From: a virus
DNA: 64,000 bases
Reading direction: 5' to 3' (one strand)
IMG/VR virus record: IMGVR_UViG_3300029922_000007
Location: 102,170 to 166,169 of that record
The notes under the pieces are model-generated. The model was not told the DNA's origin. It did not search any database and worked only from the letters and a program-made list of their open reading frames with translations. Positions 1-9,060 of the stretch are shown piece after piece. The position numbers were made by a program, and so were the translations under genes. The number at the start of each line of letters is the position of its first letter. Position 1 is the first letter of the stretch.

Positions 1-467
1 GCTAAAGCGCCGGTGGAAGTAGTGCCCCCAATAATAACTTGGTTAACGGTAAACGAAGTATCGCCAGTACCGCCGTTTGCAACAGGAATTGGGCCTAACA
101 TTGATAGTACTTGTGCTACAGTCAAATCTAAAGGAGCACCAGAAGCGCCTATATTGTTGCCCTTAATGGTATTTGCAGGCATTACGGCCAATTGAGTATT
201 AGTGATTGAGTGAGGAAGAACGTACAGCTTATTGGCACTGACTCCAATAGTAGAGTTATCTACCTGGACATCTAAGCCGGATGCGTTTACGATAAGAGCG
301 CTAGCTACGGGGATAAGAATCCCAACAGTAGTTCCGCTGCCGCCAGTGATACCTCCGCTAGAGTTGAACGTGGTTGAAACGATCTTATTCTGGTCTACAG
401 AATTAGATGCCATCTTAGCTAAGGTAATTGCACTATTCAAAATAAACTTTGTAGAAATTTGGCTCAT
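1..467 (-). CDS. Tail fibre protein, N-terminal part (cut by window edge)
   Basis: Reading leftward from an ATG at 467, the frame stays open to base 1, so the C-terminal part is outside the window. The N-terminus (MSQISTKFI) almost repeats that of the neighbouring fibre gene (MSQIVTKFI). Close to the edge it has the PVANGGTGDTSF and GGTTSTG motifs that recur in the two fibres upstream. I infer a third paralogous fibre in tandem, with a role in host binding at the tail tip. A weak AGGA lies about 12 bases before the ATG. The exact length and receptor-binding end cannot be seen. Confidence 0.8.
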   Translation of the reverse strand, partial: MSQISTKFILNSAITLAKMASNSVDQNKIVSTTFNSSGGITGGSGTTVGILIPVASALIVNASGLDVQVDNSTIGVSANKLYVLPHSITNTQLAVMPANTIKGNNIGASGAPLDLTVAQVLSMLGPIPVANGGTGDTSFTVNQVIIGGTTSTGAL

Positions 468-532
468 ACGTTTTTGAAGTTCCTAACTTCGGAGGTATCC
501 ACCCCCAGCTTCGATATTTCAATCGGTAATTA

Positions 533-554
533 GGGGCAGACTTTCATCTGCCCC
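533..554. terminator. Hairpin between two fibre genes
   Basis: GGGGCAGA (533-540) and TCTGCCCC (547-554) form a perfect 8-bp stem with a 6-base loop. It sits between the stop of the 576-residue fibre gene and the start of the next one. In the leftward direction it is followed only by TAATTA, so termination would be partial at best. It could instead trim or protect mRNA. Confidence 0.4.
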
Positions 555-565
555 ACTATTTTAAA

Positions 566-2296
566 TTAATACGCGTATTTGATCATGAGAATGTCGCCCG
601 AGACCAAGGCAGCATTGCCGCCAGTAGCTAGATCCCCAGCAAATGTAATTCTAGTAACCCCACCAGCACCACCGGTCAAGGAAACGGTATAGTCCACTCC
701 CTTGAGTTGTTCTGGTCCACCAACAACATTAAGAGAAATGCTGTTTACGGTAGCGCTAGAACCTTGAGCTGGGTGAAGAAGATCTACGAACTGATTAGTT
801 ATATCTCCAGACACCAGAGTCTTGATGTCTTCGGTAACGGTCAGAGCGCTAGCAGTTGCTTGCCACGTTGGAGCAGCAGTGGCTCCATTGGAGGTCAACA
901 CGAATCCGGACGATGCGCCAGCAACTTGAGCCAGTGGTCCCGTTGAGGTAGTCCCACCAATAACGACTTGGTTGGCCGTGAAAGAAGAATCTCCAGTGCC
1001 ACCGTTAGCTACTGGAAGGACTCCGGTAACGCCGCTAGTCAGTGGCAGGCCGGTAGCGTTCGTAAGAACCGCAGCGCTAGGAGTTCCCAATGCTGGGGTT
1101 ACGAGCGTTGGGCTCGTGGCCAAAACCACATTCCCAGAGCCGGTAGTTGAAGCCGCACTGATTGCAGTTCCATTGCCTTGCAGAATACCGGTAATAGTCG
1201 TAGAAACTGTTAGTGCTGTACCGCTGTAGGTTCCAGCGAATCCATTGGCAGAAGCCATCGACATGACTACGGAACCTTGAGCCCCATTAACGAAGCTAAC
1301 ACCGGCAGCAGGAGTCGTTAATACCCATTTAGTCCCATTGTAGATTACCAGATCGCCAATTTGGAAGTTGACCATCGAGGGATCTGTCAACCCAGCAACC
1401 GTTCCAGTATCGGCAGCACTTACCCAATAAGTAAAACCGGTAGTTCCTGTACCATCAACCAAGGTAGGGGTATTGGTATTTGGATTCCAATTACCTTGGA
1501 ATTCCATGAGGGTAGATGGAAGCTGCGAAAGAGGGACTTTTCCGCCGCCATCCAAAGTGGCTACTCCACCCGCTGAACCTGCAAATGATAAATCTCCTAC
1601 GACAATAGCACGAGGGGTCATTGCCCCAGCGGAACCATTTGGAGAAGCCAAGAATAAATTTGCTGCTTCAGAAGTACCGGTAATGGCCAGAGTTCCAGAA
1701 GTGGTAATTGGGGAGCCGGTAACCGTCAACCAAGAAGGGGTCGTCAAGGCAACAGAGGTTACCGTTCCAGTAGAAGCAGTTTGCCAAGTAGGGGCTGCGG
1801 TCGTTCCGTTAGAGGTCAGAACGGTACCGGTAGCTCCTCCTGCAACAGCAGTGAATGGATTGGTAGAAGTCGTACCAGCGATAATAACCTGGTTAGCGCT
1901 GAAAGAACCAGAGCCGGTTCCACCATTGGCAACAGGGAGAATACCTGCTACTTGGGTCGTTAAACTAACAGTACCCGTCAGTTGGGACGTAGCAATCGAG
2001 AGCCCTGAACCGCCAGTAACGCCTACTGGAAGAACTCCGCTAAGGTTAGCCGCTGCCAAATTGGTTAAAGCCGATCCATTGACCGCTCCGAATGTACCTC
2101 CCGATACTTGTGAGCCAGAAATGGAAATACCCGAAACATCTCCAGAAGCAATCGCCCTAAAAGTTGTACCGCCAGATCCATCAGAAAAAAGAGCCGTGGT
2201 AGCCGCAGCCGCTCCAGAACCGATTTTACCGTGGGCTGCAGATGATCCTGAAGTTACCGCTAAGTCTTTGATAAATTTTGTTACGATTTGGCTCAT
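566..2296 (-). CDS. Tail fibre protein with repeated GGTG modules
   Basis: This 576-residue protein is rich in Gly, Ser, Thr and Ala and built of repeats. The unit runs from LPVANGGTG through ANQVxIxGTTST to VLTSNGxTAAPTWQ. It is clear twice, near residues 120-180 and again in the last third. Such repeats are typical of trimeric phage fibres and shafts. The start MSQIVTKFIKDLAV matches the next gene downstream, so the two are paralogues. It follows the 340-residue fibre by 9 bases in the same leftward tail operon. The C-terminus (ITFAGDLATGG, GDILMIKYAY) resembles the end of the 340-residue protein (GDMLVVQYN), suggesting a common tip domain. Receptor specificity cannot be inferred. Confidence 0.85.
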   Translation of the reverse strand: MSQIVTKFIKDLAVTSGSSAAHGKIGSGAAAATTALFSDGSGGTTFRAIASGDVSGISISGSQVSGGTFGAVNGSALTNLAAANLSGVLPVGVTGGSGLSIATSQLTGTVSLTTQVAGILPVANGGTGSGSFSANQVIIAGTTSTNPFTAVAGGATGTVLTSNGTTAAPTWQTASTGTVTSVALTTPSWLTVTGSPITTSGTLAITGTSEAANLFLASPNGSAGAMTPRAIVVGDLSFAGSAGGVATLDGGGKVPLSQLPSTLMEFQGNWNPNTNTPTLVDGTGTTGFTYWVSAADTGTVAGLTDPSMVNFQIGDLVIYNGTKWVLTTPAAGVSFVNGAQGSVVMSMASANGFAGTYSGTALTVSTTITGILQGNGTAISAASTTGSGNVVLATSPTLVTPALGTPSAAVLTNATGLPLTSGVTGVLPVANGGTGDSSFTANQVVIGGTTSTGPLAQVAGASSGFVLTSNGATAAPTWQATASALTVTEDIKTLVSGDITNQFVDLLHPAQGSSATVNSISLNVVGGPEQLKGVDYTVSLTGGAGGVTRITFAGDLATGGNAALVSGDILMIKYAY

Positions 2297-2305
2297 AAAA
2301 ATTCC

Positions 2306-3328
2306 TTAATTGTATTGAACTACGAGCATATCGCCCGAAACTAAAACCCCATCTAAGAATAATCCACTCCAACTAAGCTGAGAGCCGGAAACTGTGTAAT
2401 CTGCCCCATACGATTGCATAGGGCCGCCAATAACTGTAAGAATGGTATCGGCGGCTGTATCTGGAGCGGAACTAAGTGTTACAAATTTATTGGTAATGTC
2501 TGTACCAGACAAAGTAAATAAATTAACATTATAAGAAGATGCCAACATCGAATTAGTGATAGCGCCATTTGCGATACTTGTAGCATTACCAACACTTGTA
2601 ACTACACCAGTAAGATTAGCGTTTGTGGTGACGGTCCCGGCATTACCGGTAATACTCCCAGTAGGAATAACGTAATCTGTTCCAGCGGTGGCTGCTGAAA
2701 CGGCTGTACCGTTACCTTTAAGGAGCCCAGAGATAGTAGTCGAGATTGTGATAGCAGGGGTAGTAGTAGCTGTAGCTACGGTCCCCGCAAAACCGTTTGC
2801 AGAAACAACTGAGACAGAAGATACCGTACCTGATCCAGCTGCAGGAGTCATCCATGCGGGTAGACCAGAAACAACAGTTAGGACTTGTCCTGCAGACCCA
2901 ATCGGCAATCTAGCCGCTGCTGGAGTCGCATTTTCAAAAAGTATATCTCCAGCGGTAGTTAAAGGAGATAGAGCATTAAAAGAAGAAGACGTAGAAGTTT
3001 GGCCCGTTCCACCATTAGCTACTGGAAGAGCAGTTCCAGAAAGGGTTACTGCTAGGGTACCAGTGCTGGTGATGGGAGATCCTGAAACACTCAAGAAAGA
3101 TGGTACAGTTAATGCAACAGATGTGACTGTTCCAGAACCACTACCAGGACTCCAACTCAGATTCCCAGCTCCATCGTTGGTCAGAACGTAACCGGAAGAG
3201 GCGGCTTGGGCTGGAGGCCAGAAAATAGAATACGTTGTAGTTACTGCGGAAGCAAATTGAGTTATAGAGCCAGAAGTGGCTCCGCTTAGTTGAGATTTAG
3301 CGCTAGTAGAAGATGGATTGTATGACAT
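2306..3328 (-). CDS. Tail fibre protein, shorter paralogue
   Basis: This 340-residue protein has the same low-complexity Gly/Ser/Thr composition as its neighbours. It shares LPVANGGTGQTST, TSVALTVPSFLSVSGSP and a C-terminal segment with GPMQSYGADYTVSG that corresponds to GPEQLKGVDYTVSL in the 576-residue fibre. The N-terminus (MSYNPSSTSAKSQLSG) is different, so it may attach elsewhere on the baseplate or on the first fibre. It begins one base after the stop of the 982-residue gene, implying translational coupling. A structural fibre role is well supported; its place in the virion is not. Confidence 0.82.
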   Translation of the reverse strand: MSYNPSSTSAKSQLSGATSGSITQFASAVTTTYSIFWPPAQAASSGYVLTNDGAGNLSWSPGSGSGTVTSVALTVPSFLSVSGSPITSTGTLAVTLSGTALPVANGGTGQTSTSSSFNALSPLTTAGDILFENATPAAARLPIGSAGQVLTVVSGLPAWMTPAAGSGTVSSVSVVSANGFAGTVATATTTPAITISTTISGLLKGNGTAVSAATAGTDYVIPTGSITGNAGTVTTNANLTGVVTSVGNATSIANGAITNSMLASSYNVNLFTLSGTDITNKFVTLSSAPDTAADTILTVIGGPMQSYGADYTVSGSQLSWSGLFLDGVLVSGDMLVVQYN

Positions 3329-3329
3329 A

Positions 3330-6278
3330 TTACAGAATATCCCATCCTGAGCCGTTGGAAGCTAAAGTAAACGATTCGTACTGAACATTTTCATATTGGG
3401 CGCTGAATCCATCGATTAAATCCGATCCAAACGCGTTGATGTTTAGGTAATTTGACGTACTGTCAACCTTTTTTAGGTAGAAAATTCTTCCAGTTACGGT
3501 AGAAGCGGCTGGTAAATCAAAGTTAACTACTCCAGCAGTGCAATCCGCGCGTAAAATACAGTCGCCTGTAAGAACAGCGTAGGTAGTTGGACCGAACTTA
3601 GTGGAAACAGAAACGGGAGTCATGCTTCCGTTCAGTCCTGGAGCGCCAGGAGCACCAGCCGGACCAGCAGGACCGACAGCGTTAGCTCCATTGCCTCCTC
3701 CGCCACCAAGCCTAATTTCAACTTCGTCCCCAATAACTAAGCCGCCGCCAGGAAGAGTAAGAATCTGAATTTGATTAGAAGGAGTTCCAGGTGCGCCAAC
3801 TTCAGCGTAAGCTCCGGACTCCAAATCCATGAACTGACCGTTCAAGAATAAGAGGAGCGACCCTGCTCCAACAGTATACTGTTGTGGGATATTTCCTTCT
3901 CTGCTATTGTTAGGAAGAGTAAGGAAACTTCCATTAGCAACGGGACCATTCAAACTGGTCGGTGGGGTTGCGCCTGATGCGACTATCTCGATAACTTCAT
4001 CGTACGAAGGAGAATCCAAGAGGGCTTGGATATTCCCAATAGCTTTATCTAGCTCTTTGATAGCTAAGGTCAAACTATCGGAGTCATGTATAACGTAGTT
4101 ACCAGTGCCAGTCCCGGATTGAGAAGTAGTGATCGCAAATGGAGCGCCAACGTTTACATTGCTAGCACCATTCGAAGTTCCTGCAGATGTATTGGTTACT
4201 ACAAGTGTGCCAACCCCAGAAGTAGCTGAAAAGTCTCCAAATGGAGCTGAATTCAGAGCAAGAGCCAACTTTGTTGCAACTTGAGTGGCTGTATCTCCAG
4301 TTAAGATGTCCACTTCAATAATAGCATTCGTATTTGGAGCTACAGGAGCACTACCTACACCGCTAACTTTGAACCAAACAGCGTATTCGCGAGCGTCTGC
4401 AGAAGAGCTAATGAGGAAATACTGACCGCCAGTAATAGTTGATCCACCACCAGTGGTAAAATCGGAGATCTGAACGGTAGATCCTGGATTCATAGCCGCT
4501 ACATATTGTGGCTTAGAAGATGACGCCGATGGAGAACCGATATATTGCAGAAGCTCAAGAGAGGTAGTTCCGGAAACAGATACACTCTCGCCATTATCAA
4601 GTTCTTGTGATAGGAAGCGAATGTAAACTTTAGGATTTCCCCCATTGTCTTCTCGCAGGAACAGCCAGAAAACATCGGCCCCTACTGGAACAGAGGCGCG
4701 GGACGAAATTTGAATAGCGCGGGTATCGCCAACTGGAGATGGCGAAGCATGATAAGAGCCAAACGCATACTGGGCTTGAGATCCGCCAGCACCAGAATTG
4801 TCCCCAGCCGAAACATTGCTCGTAAGGGTAACTTGAGATCCAGAATTGACTGTCAAGATCTGGTAATAACCGGAAGAAGTATTTGAAGCGACCTTAATAA
4901 AGTCACCGGGAAGTAGTCCAGAAGTCCAGGTTACAGCGCCAACAGAATTGACAGTTGGGGAACCTGAAACAAAAATCAGGTTTGGAGCGATAGGGACTTC
5001 TCTATTAAGGAGAATATAGGCTACTTCATCATCCGTAAGTGTTATATCGGTAGAAGAAGGATTAGCAGCAATAGTATAGGTGAGGGAAGATCCGATGACA
5101 CGAATTTCAATCGGTTGATCCCAATTGATCTGCCCTGGAGAAGTGATAGCGCTCGGACTATAGAAACTTACGCCAATTCCAGTACCGTTTAGGGTAGCTG
5201 GTTGGGACATGGTAATCGTAGACCCAGCGATAGAAAGTATGGTAGCCCCTTGAGGAATACCAGTACCGAAGATGAAGTCCCCATTAACTAATCCAGCAGT
5301 AGAAGCTAGAGAGGTTAACTGATTGCTAGTGACAGCTATATTTCCGGTGGTAACTAGGATAGGATCAGAATTAGGTAGAATCCCGTTAGAAATTTCACCA
5401 CTGCCGGTAATAACAGTATTCCCGAGATCCTGGAAAAGACTTTGCAGGGAGGGAATTGGACCACCTCCACCGCCGCCTGCTCCTGAGAACCAATAGGGCG
5501 TGCCCTTGATTCCAAGAAGTTCGGACATGATGGCGTTCATCCAAGATTTCAGGCTGTCTAGTTGTTTATCGCCGCCTATAAAGGGGTTAGCGGAGCTATT
5601 AGTAGCACTGATGGTTACTGGAGACTGGGTTTGCCCTTGGCTCCAAGGATAGGTGAAGTTAGGGTTAGGGCTAATTCCACCAGTTTCGAGGGAATAGAGC
5701 ATCCAGCGGGGATCGGTGATAGTTAGGACGTTTCCGTTAGAATCTGTGGTTACGATAGCTGCTGGGAGGACGTTTTGAGCCCAAGGAGAGGTCGTGATGA
5801 TGATTTTGTAGGTGAGGGTTTGGGCTTCAGGTGCTATCTCAGTTATTTCGTCGTTGGCGGTTGCGTTCCAGATGTACTTGGTTACGTCTGTGCTAGGATC
5901 AGCGAATCGATTGTAATCAATACCCACATAGTTCGTGCTGGAAGCTGTGAAGGATCCGGAAACATTAGGATTTGTGGCTGCATTTAGGACCTGGTTAGCG
6001 GTCCCAAGTGGTACCTGGAAAACGGTGCCGCTGGCCGACGCATCAATATTTAAAATAGAGCCTGGGTCTACGATCATCTGTAGGCCGTTTGCGGCGGAGC
6101 CAATAGCTCCGGACGTAACCAGTGAGAACCCGCGAATGATGTAACCCTGCGAAGTTCCAGTAATAATGGCGGTTACTGCAGCATCCCAATCAGAACGGGA
6201 AGCGCTTTCGATGCGCCTAAGGCTGCTCACATCCAGGCGTTGCTCGCTCAAAATGTTAAGAGTGCTTAATACTGCCAT
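3330..6278 (-). CDS. Large baseplate/fibre-attachment structural protein with a collagen-like segment
   Basis: This 982-residue protein starts MAVLSTLNILSEQRLD and is followed at once by the fibre genes, so it probably joins baseplate and fibres. The visible features are beta-rich low-complexity sequence, a glycine run near residue 270 (GAGGGGGG) and a short collagen-like stretch (GPAGPAGAPGAPG) near residue 880. Around residues 630-690 it has a divergent copy of a module (YAVWFKVSG, then TATQVATKLALAL) that also occurs in three other tail proteins of this window. An AGGA lies 12 bases before the ATG. The first 23 bases overlap the end of a GIY-YIG endonuclease gene inserted upstream. I do not recognise a named family for the whole protein. 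Confidence 0.75.
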   Translation of the reverse strand: MAVLSTLNILSEQRLDVSSLRRIESASRSDWDAAVTAIITGTSQGYIIRGFSLVTSGAIGSAANGLQMIVDPGSILNIDASASGTVFQVPLGTANQVLNAATNPNVSGSFTASSTNYVGIDYNRFADPSTDVTKYIWNATANDEITEIAPEAQTLTYKIIITTSPWAQNVLPAAIVTTDSNGNVLTITDPRWMLYSLETGGISPNPNFTYPWSQGQTQSPVTISATNSSANPFIGGDKQLDSLKSWMNAIMSELLGIKGTPYWFSGAGGGGGGPIPSLQSLFQDLGNTVITGSGEISNGILPNSDPILVTTGNIAVTSNQLTSLASTAGLVNGDFIFGTGIPQGATILSIAGSTITMSQPATLNGTGIGVSFYSPSAITSPGQINWDQPIEIRVIGSSLTYTIAANPSSTDITLTDDEVAYILLNREVPIAPNLIFVSGSPTVNSVGAVTWTSGLLPGDFIKVASNTSSGYYQILTVNSGSQVTLTSNVSAGDNSGAGGSQAQYAFGSYHASPSPVGDTRAIQISSRASVPVGADVFWLFLREDNGGNPKVYIRFLSQELDNGESVSVSGTTSLELLQYIGSPSASSSKPQYVAAMNPGSTVQISDFTTGGGSTITGGQYFLISSSADAREYAVWFKVSGVGSAPVAPNTNAIIEVDILTGDTATQVATKLALALNSAPFGDFSATSGVGTLVVTNTSAGTSNGASNVNVGAPFAITTSQSGTGTGNYVIHDSDSLTLAIKELDKAIGNIQALLDSPSYDEVIEIVASGATPPTSLNGPVANGSFLTLPNNSREGNIPQQYTVGAGSLLLFLNGQFMDLESGAYAEVGAPGTPSNQIQILTLPGGGLVIGDEVEIRLGGGGGNGANAVGPAGPAGAPGAPGLNGSMTPVSVSTKFGPTTYAVLTGDCILRADCTAGVVNFDLPAASTVTGRIFYLKKVDSTSNYLNINAFGSDLIDGFSAQYENVQYESFTLASNGSGWDIL

Positions 6279-7158
6279 AAATATTTGATTTCCTAGGCCT
6301 TTTCTTCAATTTATTGGATCTACGGCCTATAACCTTAGTACCATTAAAGGTGGCGATAGCGTATAGGTATCGCTCTTCTAATAAGATTGTGGGTTGGTCC
6401 TCATCTGCAAAAACCCAAACATGCTGTCCAGCGGACTTACTCTCCTTGAATAGGCAAGCCCCTCTTATTGCTGTAGAATGAGCGTCGATAGTTTTTTGGG
6501 CTACGAAACAGGACGGAAATTCTATAATTGAGCCATCGACTAAAGACTTACCTATAATAGCCCTGGATTGGTCATTGTTTCCGCGTTTTTTGGCCATTAA
6601 TCTTCTTCGTTCCATCTCCTCCACATTAAATTCGGATTTATGCATCCAAACCCAGCCACCGCAAGAAATTGCCTGCTGAGTTCTCTTCCCACAAATAGAA
6701 ACCGATAGTAGACAACATTTTCCGATATTTTTATAGTTAAACCCATCTAGGGCCGTATCTTTCCCACACGAGTATTCTTTAATCTCACCAGTCTCTATAG
6801 ACATTCCTATAATTGGTTTCTTAGAGGATTCTCCTATTTTTCTTTTTGCCTCTTCCGTATGCTTTACTGGGGGAGCGTCATAGCCGCCCTTTTTAAGGTT
6901 ATATAGGCGATGTTTTTCGTTTTCTAAGGTAAATATTTCTGCGGCTTCCATCTCCGCAATAGTTGAGAATTTCTGCCTTATGTGATACTTAAAAGCGCCT
7001 ACTCCGAATTCGTTGTATGCTTCTTGCAACTTATAGTTGTAGTGTTCATTTCTTTCCAATGATTTTCTGTGGGCAGACCAACGTCGTTCGATCCTACCCT
7101 TGGTAATTCCGGCGTAGCCCATTCCGTTAACAGTATTCGTAATCTCGTATAGAAACAT
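6256..7158 (-). CDS. GIY-YIG homing endonuclease
   Basis: This 300-residue protein has an N-terminal GIY-YIG nuclease domain: YEI at residues 4-6, YAG at 15-17, then Arg, Trp and His (RRWSAHR) as expected for the family's active site, and a Glu further on. Two C-terminal repeats (near 115-180 and 200-255; IIGMSIETGEIKEY and IIGKSLVDGSIIEF) have the IENR1/NUMOD pattern of DNA-binding modules in intron-encoded nucleases. A basic tail (KLKKRPRK) follows. It is free-standing and overlaps the start of the downstream fibre gene by 23 bases, as expected for a gene that inserted between tail genes. It probably cuts a related phage genome lacking the insertion. Confidence 0.88.
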   Translation of the reverse strand: MFLYEITNTVNGMGYAGITKGRIERRWSAHRKSLERNEHYNYKLQEAYNEFGVGAFKYHIRQKFSTIAEMEAAEIFTLENEKHRLYNLKKGGYDAPPVKHTEEAKRKIGESSKKPIIGMSIETGEIKEYSCGKDTALDGFNYKNIGKCCLLSVSICGKRTQQAISCGGWVWMHKSEFNVEEMERRRLMAKKRGNNDQSRAIIGKSLVDGSIIEFPSCFVAQKTIDAHSTAIRGACLFKESKSAGQHVWVFADEDQPTILLEERYLYAIATFNGTKVIGRRSNKLKKRPRKSNIYGSIKHS

Positions 7159-7194
7159 ACCCTTACTATATCATATCTCTCCTTGATTTCACTA

Positions 7195-7205
7195 CAATCT
7201 TGTAG
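7195..7205 (+). promoter_or_regulatory. CAATCTTGTAG element, rightward copy
   Basis: CAATCTTGTAG lies about 12 bases before the zinc-ribbon gene at 7218. It resembles the CAATCTT elements found before several leftward tail genes. It is also nearly palindromic (CTACAA/TTGTAG), so its direction is less certain than for the others. Confidence 0.3.
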
Positions 7206-7217
7206 TAGAGTACGAAT

Positions 7218-7610
7218 ATGAGGTGCGATTTGGGTAAAATCCGTCGTGGGTCAAAAGAATATTCTAAAGAACAGAGATTGATCAGAGAAAACAAACAGTT
7301 GAAGAAAGAGCTGGGTCACCTACGCAAGCAAATTGCTAGAATCGACCTCGACCGATACGAAACTGTTACGCAAATGTGCGCGGACTATCAAGAATCTGAG
7401 AGATTTCAGGAAAATATGGCTGATACCACTTCAAATGTGGACGATTTGAAGAAGGAATGGGCCTGTAATTCCTGTAGTTCCGGATACTTAGAGATTTTCT
7501 TGTACTCCAAGATGGGCGAAACGCACTACTATAGACGGTGCAACGGCTGTCAACATAGGACCCACGGAAAAAGATATTCGGCACAAGTCAAAGGAATTTT
7601 ACATCAATGA
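7218..7610 (+). CDS. Coiled-coil zinc-ribbon protein, possible transcription factor
   Basis: This 130-residue protein has a basic start, then a heptad-like helix (residues 18-45, ENKQLKKELGHLRKQ), and a C-terminal ribbon with two Cys pairs: CNSC near residue 83 and CNGC near 109, about 22 residues apart. This spacing is like TFIIS-type or RNA-polymerase zinc ribbons. The ending RRCNGCQHRT fits that group. I infer a nucleic-acid or polymerase-binding role, perhaps in late transcription, but have no family match. It begins a short rightward pair whose second gene overlaps it by ATGA. Confidence 0.65.
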   Translation: MRCDLGKIRRGSKEYSKEQRLIRENKQLKKELGHLRKQIARIDLDRYETVTQMCADYQESERFQENMADTTSNVDDLKKEWACNSCSSGYLEIFLYSKMGETHYYRRCNGCQHRTHGKRYSAQVKGILHQ

Positions 7611-7831
7611 GTGATTATTTTAAAGAAGGCTCTGTGGTAATTGTAGATACCGGCCAATCGGGTTGTCTTACCCATCTGGACGGTAACGAAGCTTCTGTTC
7701 TACTTCTAAACCTAGAAATGTGGCACGGAATGACCAATAGGCTTAGACTGCCTCAGAACCAGGAAGATTTAAGCGCGTGCCCTCTTAATGTTGAAAAAGA
7801 GATCCCTCTTAAGCGTATTTCTAGGGATTAG
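7607..7831 (+). CDS. Small hypothetical protein
   Basis: This 74-residue acidic protein is coupled to the zinc-ribbon gene by a 4-base ATGA overlap. The N-terminal half (EGSVVIVDTGQSGCLTHLDG) looks like a small beta barrel such as an SH3/KOW-type fold, but this is only an impression. Its TAG overlaps the stop of the convergent gene by three bases. No function recognised. Confidence 0.6.
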   Translation: MSDYFKEGSVVIVDTGQSGCLTHLDGNEASVLLLNLEMWHGMTNRLRLPQNQEDLSACPLNVEKEIPLKRISRD

Positions 7832-8568
7832 CTTACCCAGTACTTAATGAATGGATGTCCGGACTGGTAATAAGCTTGAGCAACCCCATTCATTTCGGCA
7901 TCCCCATAGTCTTTTTTTAAACGCCAATACCAAATAAAAGAAGCTACGTAGCACATGAAGGATGTTTGGTAAGTATTCTGCATAAGATGCCAACTTAAGC
8001 GTCTTGGGTCTGCCTGATTGATGGGCGTATTCGTGCAGCTAATCGCTATGGATGCTGCTGCTATAAAAAATAAGGGCATCGCCATAACCCTAACCAAAAG
8101 ATGAAGTGGGTTCCAGAAAGACGGGAACGCAGCTGAAACCATAGCTGCTAATAGTTGAGGCTGTCTGACCAAAAAACTTTGAGTGGTCCACTGACCTGGG
8201 CTAACATTGTTCAACGCTCCGAGATATCGAAAAACAGCCCAAAGAAATTTTCTGGGTATTTTAGTGTTTCCTAAGTATGAGCAAGCATTTAGGACGGCAT
8301 AGTAGTCGTCCGGACCTTCTTGACCATCTGATTGACTAGTTGGAACCCTATTGAGCATACCCTGTGAGTTTATGCAGTTTTGTATCGTTTTATCGAAAGT
8401 TACACAATCATCTTGCGTTAATTGATTAGATTTTGCTAAGATAGTGTAATATTCGGACGTAAACATTGGGCCGTTGTCACTAGCAGAAAGCGTTCCGGGT
8501 GTAACTAGATTTGGTGAAATCAATCCGTTACCATCTATATAAGGCTTAATGTCGTCTCTAATACTCAT
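7828..8568 (-). CDS. Hypothetical late protein with hydrophobic core helices
   Basis: I do not recognise this 246-residue protein. Hydrophobic stretches occur near residues 145-180 (PLHLLVRVMAMPLFFIAAASIAI) and 200-220 (TSFMCYVASFIWYW); they could be membrane segments or helices of an alpha-helical barrel. The C-terminus is QSGHPFIKYWVS. It has no Shine-Dalgarno; instead the CAATCTTA element seen before tail genes ends within a few bases of the ATG. That placement suggests it is expressed late with the tail genes. Its position next to the lysis gene, with opposite direction, would allow a role at the cell envelope, but nothing proves it. Confidence 0.7.
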   Translation of the reverse strand: MSIRDDIKPYIDGNGLISPNLVTPGTLSASDNGPMFTSEYYTILAKSNQLTQDDCVTFDKTIQNCINSQGMLNRVPTSQSDGQEGPDDYYAVLNACSYLGNTKIPRKFLWAVFRYLGALNNVSPGQWTTQSFLVRQPQLLAAMVSAAFPSFWNPLHLLVRVMAMPLFFIAAASIAISCTNTPINQADPRRLSWHLMQNTYQTSFMCYVASFIWYWRLKKDYGDAEMNGVAQAYYQSGHPFIKYWVS

Positions 8569-8584
8569 ACTAGTAAGATTGACA
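8569..8584 (-). promoter_or_regulatory. Putative late promoter element (CAATCTTA)
   Basis: On the minus strand TGTCAATCTTACTAGT runs directly into the ATG of the 246-residue gene, leaving no room for a ribosome-binding site. The core GTCAATCTTA is shared with the sites before the wedge and tape-measure genes. Confidence 0.4.
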
Positions 8585-8613
8585 TTAGAATTTTGGCATG
8601 GTAGAGTCTAGAA

Positions 8614-9060
8614 ATGGAAGTAATGACCCTTATTATGTCTGCGGCTAAGGCGGTTGGAGTATCTGGAACCCTGTTGCTTGCTATTTGCAACCATGAATCT
8701 GGGGGGTTTAGGCAAAATTATGCCCCTTTTGATAAGGGCACACCAAGTTATGGTTCTTGCCAGCTAAAGGAAGATACGGCCTTAATGTTTAACTTTCAGG
8801 GTCTCCCCTTTGAACTTAACGATCCCAAAGAAAATGCCAAATATTCCGCCTTATATCTGAAATATCAGCAGGATAGATACGGTGAAGACTGGGTTAAGAT
8901 GACAGCGGCCTATAATAGTGGCACGTTTTTTGAAAGTAAGAGGGTTCCTGGCTGTCCGCGCAACCTCCGATACGTCAATCTGGTAAAGGCCAAGCTGCCC
9001 TTGGATTTGCAAGGAAGGCTGAATTGTGGCTTTTCTAGCAATTTTGCGGAGGCAGAATGA
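8614..9060 (+). CDS. Lytic transglycosylase (SLT-type endolysin or tail lysozyme)
   Basis: This 148-residue single-domain enzyme cleaves peptidoglycan. The lysozyme-like superfamily signature is complete: catalytic Glu in NHESGG (Glu28), the YGSCQLK segment near residues 49-55 (family YGxxQ), and AAYNSG near 107-112. There is no signal peptide, although residues 4-25 are moderately hydrophobic. The size fits a soluble endolysin; the alternative is a virion enzyme for local wall digestion. It is followed by a small Cys-rich gene with a 4-base overlap. No holin is evident beside it. Confidence 0.85.
   Translation: MEVMTLIMSAAKAVGVSGTLLLAICNHESGGFRQNYAPFDKGTPSYGSCQLKEDTALMFNFQGLPFELNDPKENAKYSALYLKYQQDRYGEDWVKMTAAYNSGTFFESKRVPGCPRNLRYVNLVKAKLPLDLQGRLNCGFSSNFAEAE

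Noticed and set aside
1473-2309. Rightward 278-residue open frame across the fibre gene
   Set aside because: It is antisense to the repetitive fibre gene, whose composition leaves long open frames on the other strand; no ribosome-binding site and Val/Pro-rich nonsense sequence.
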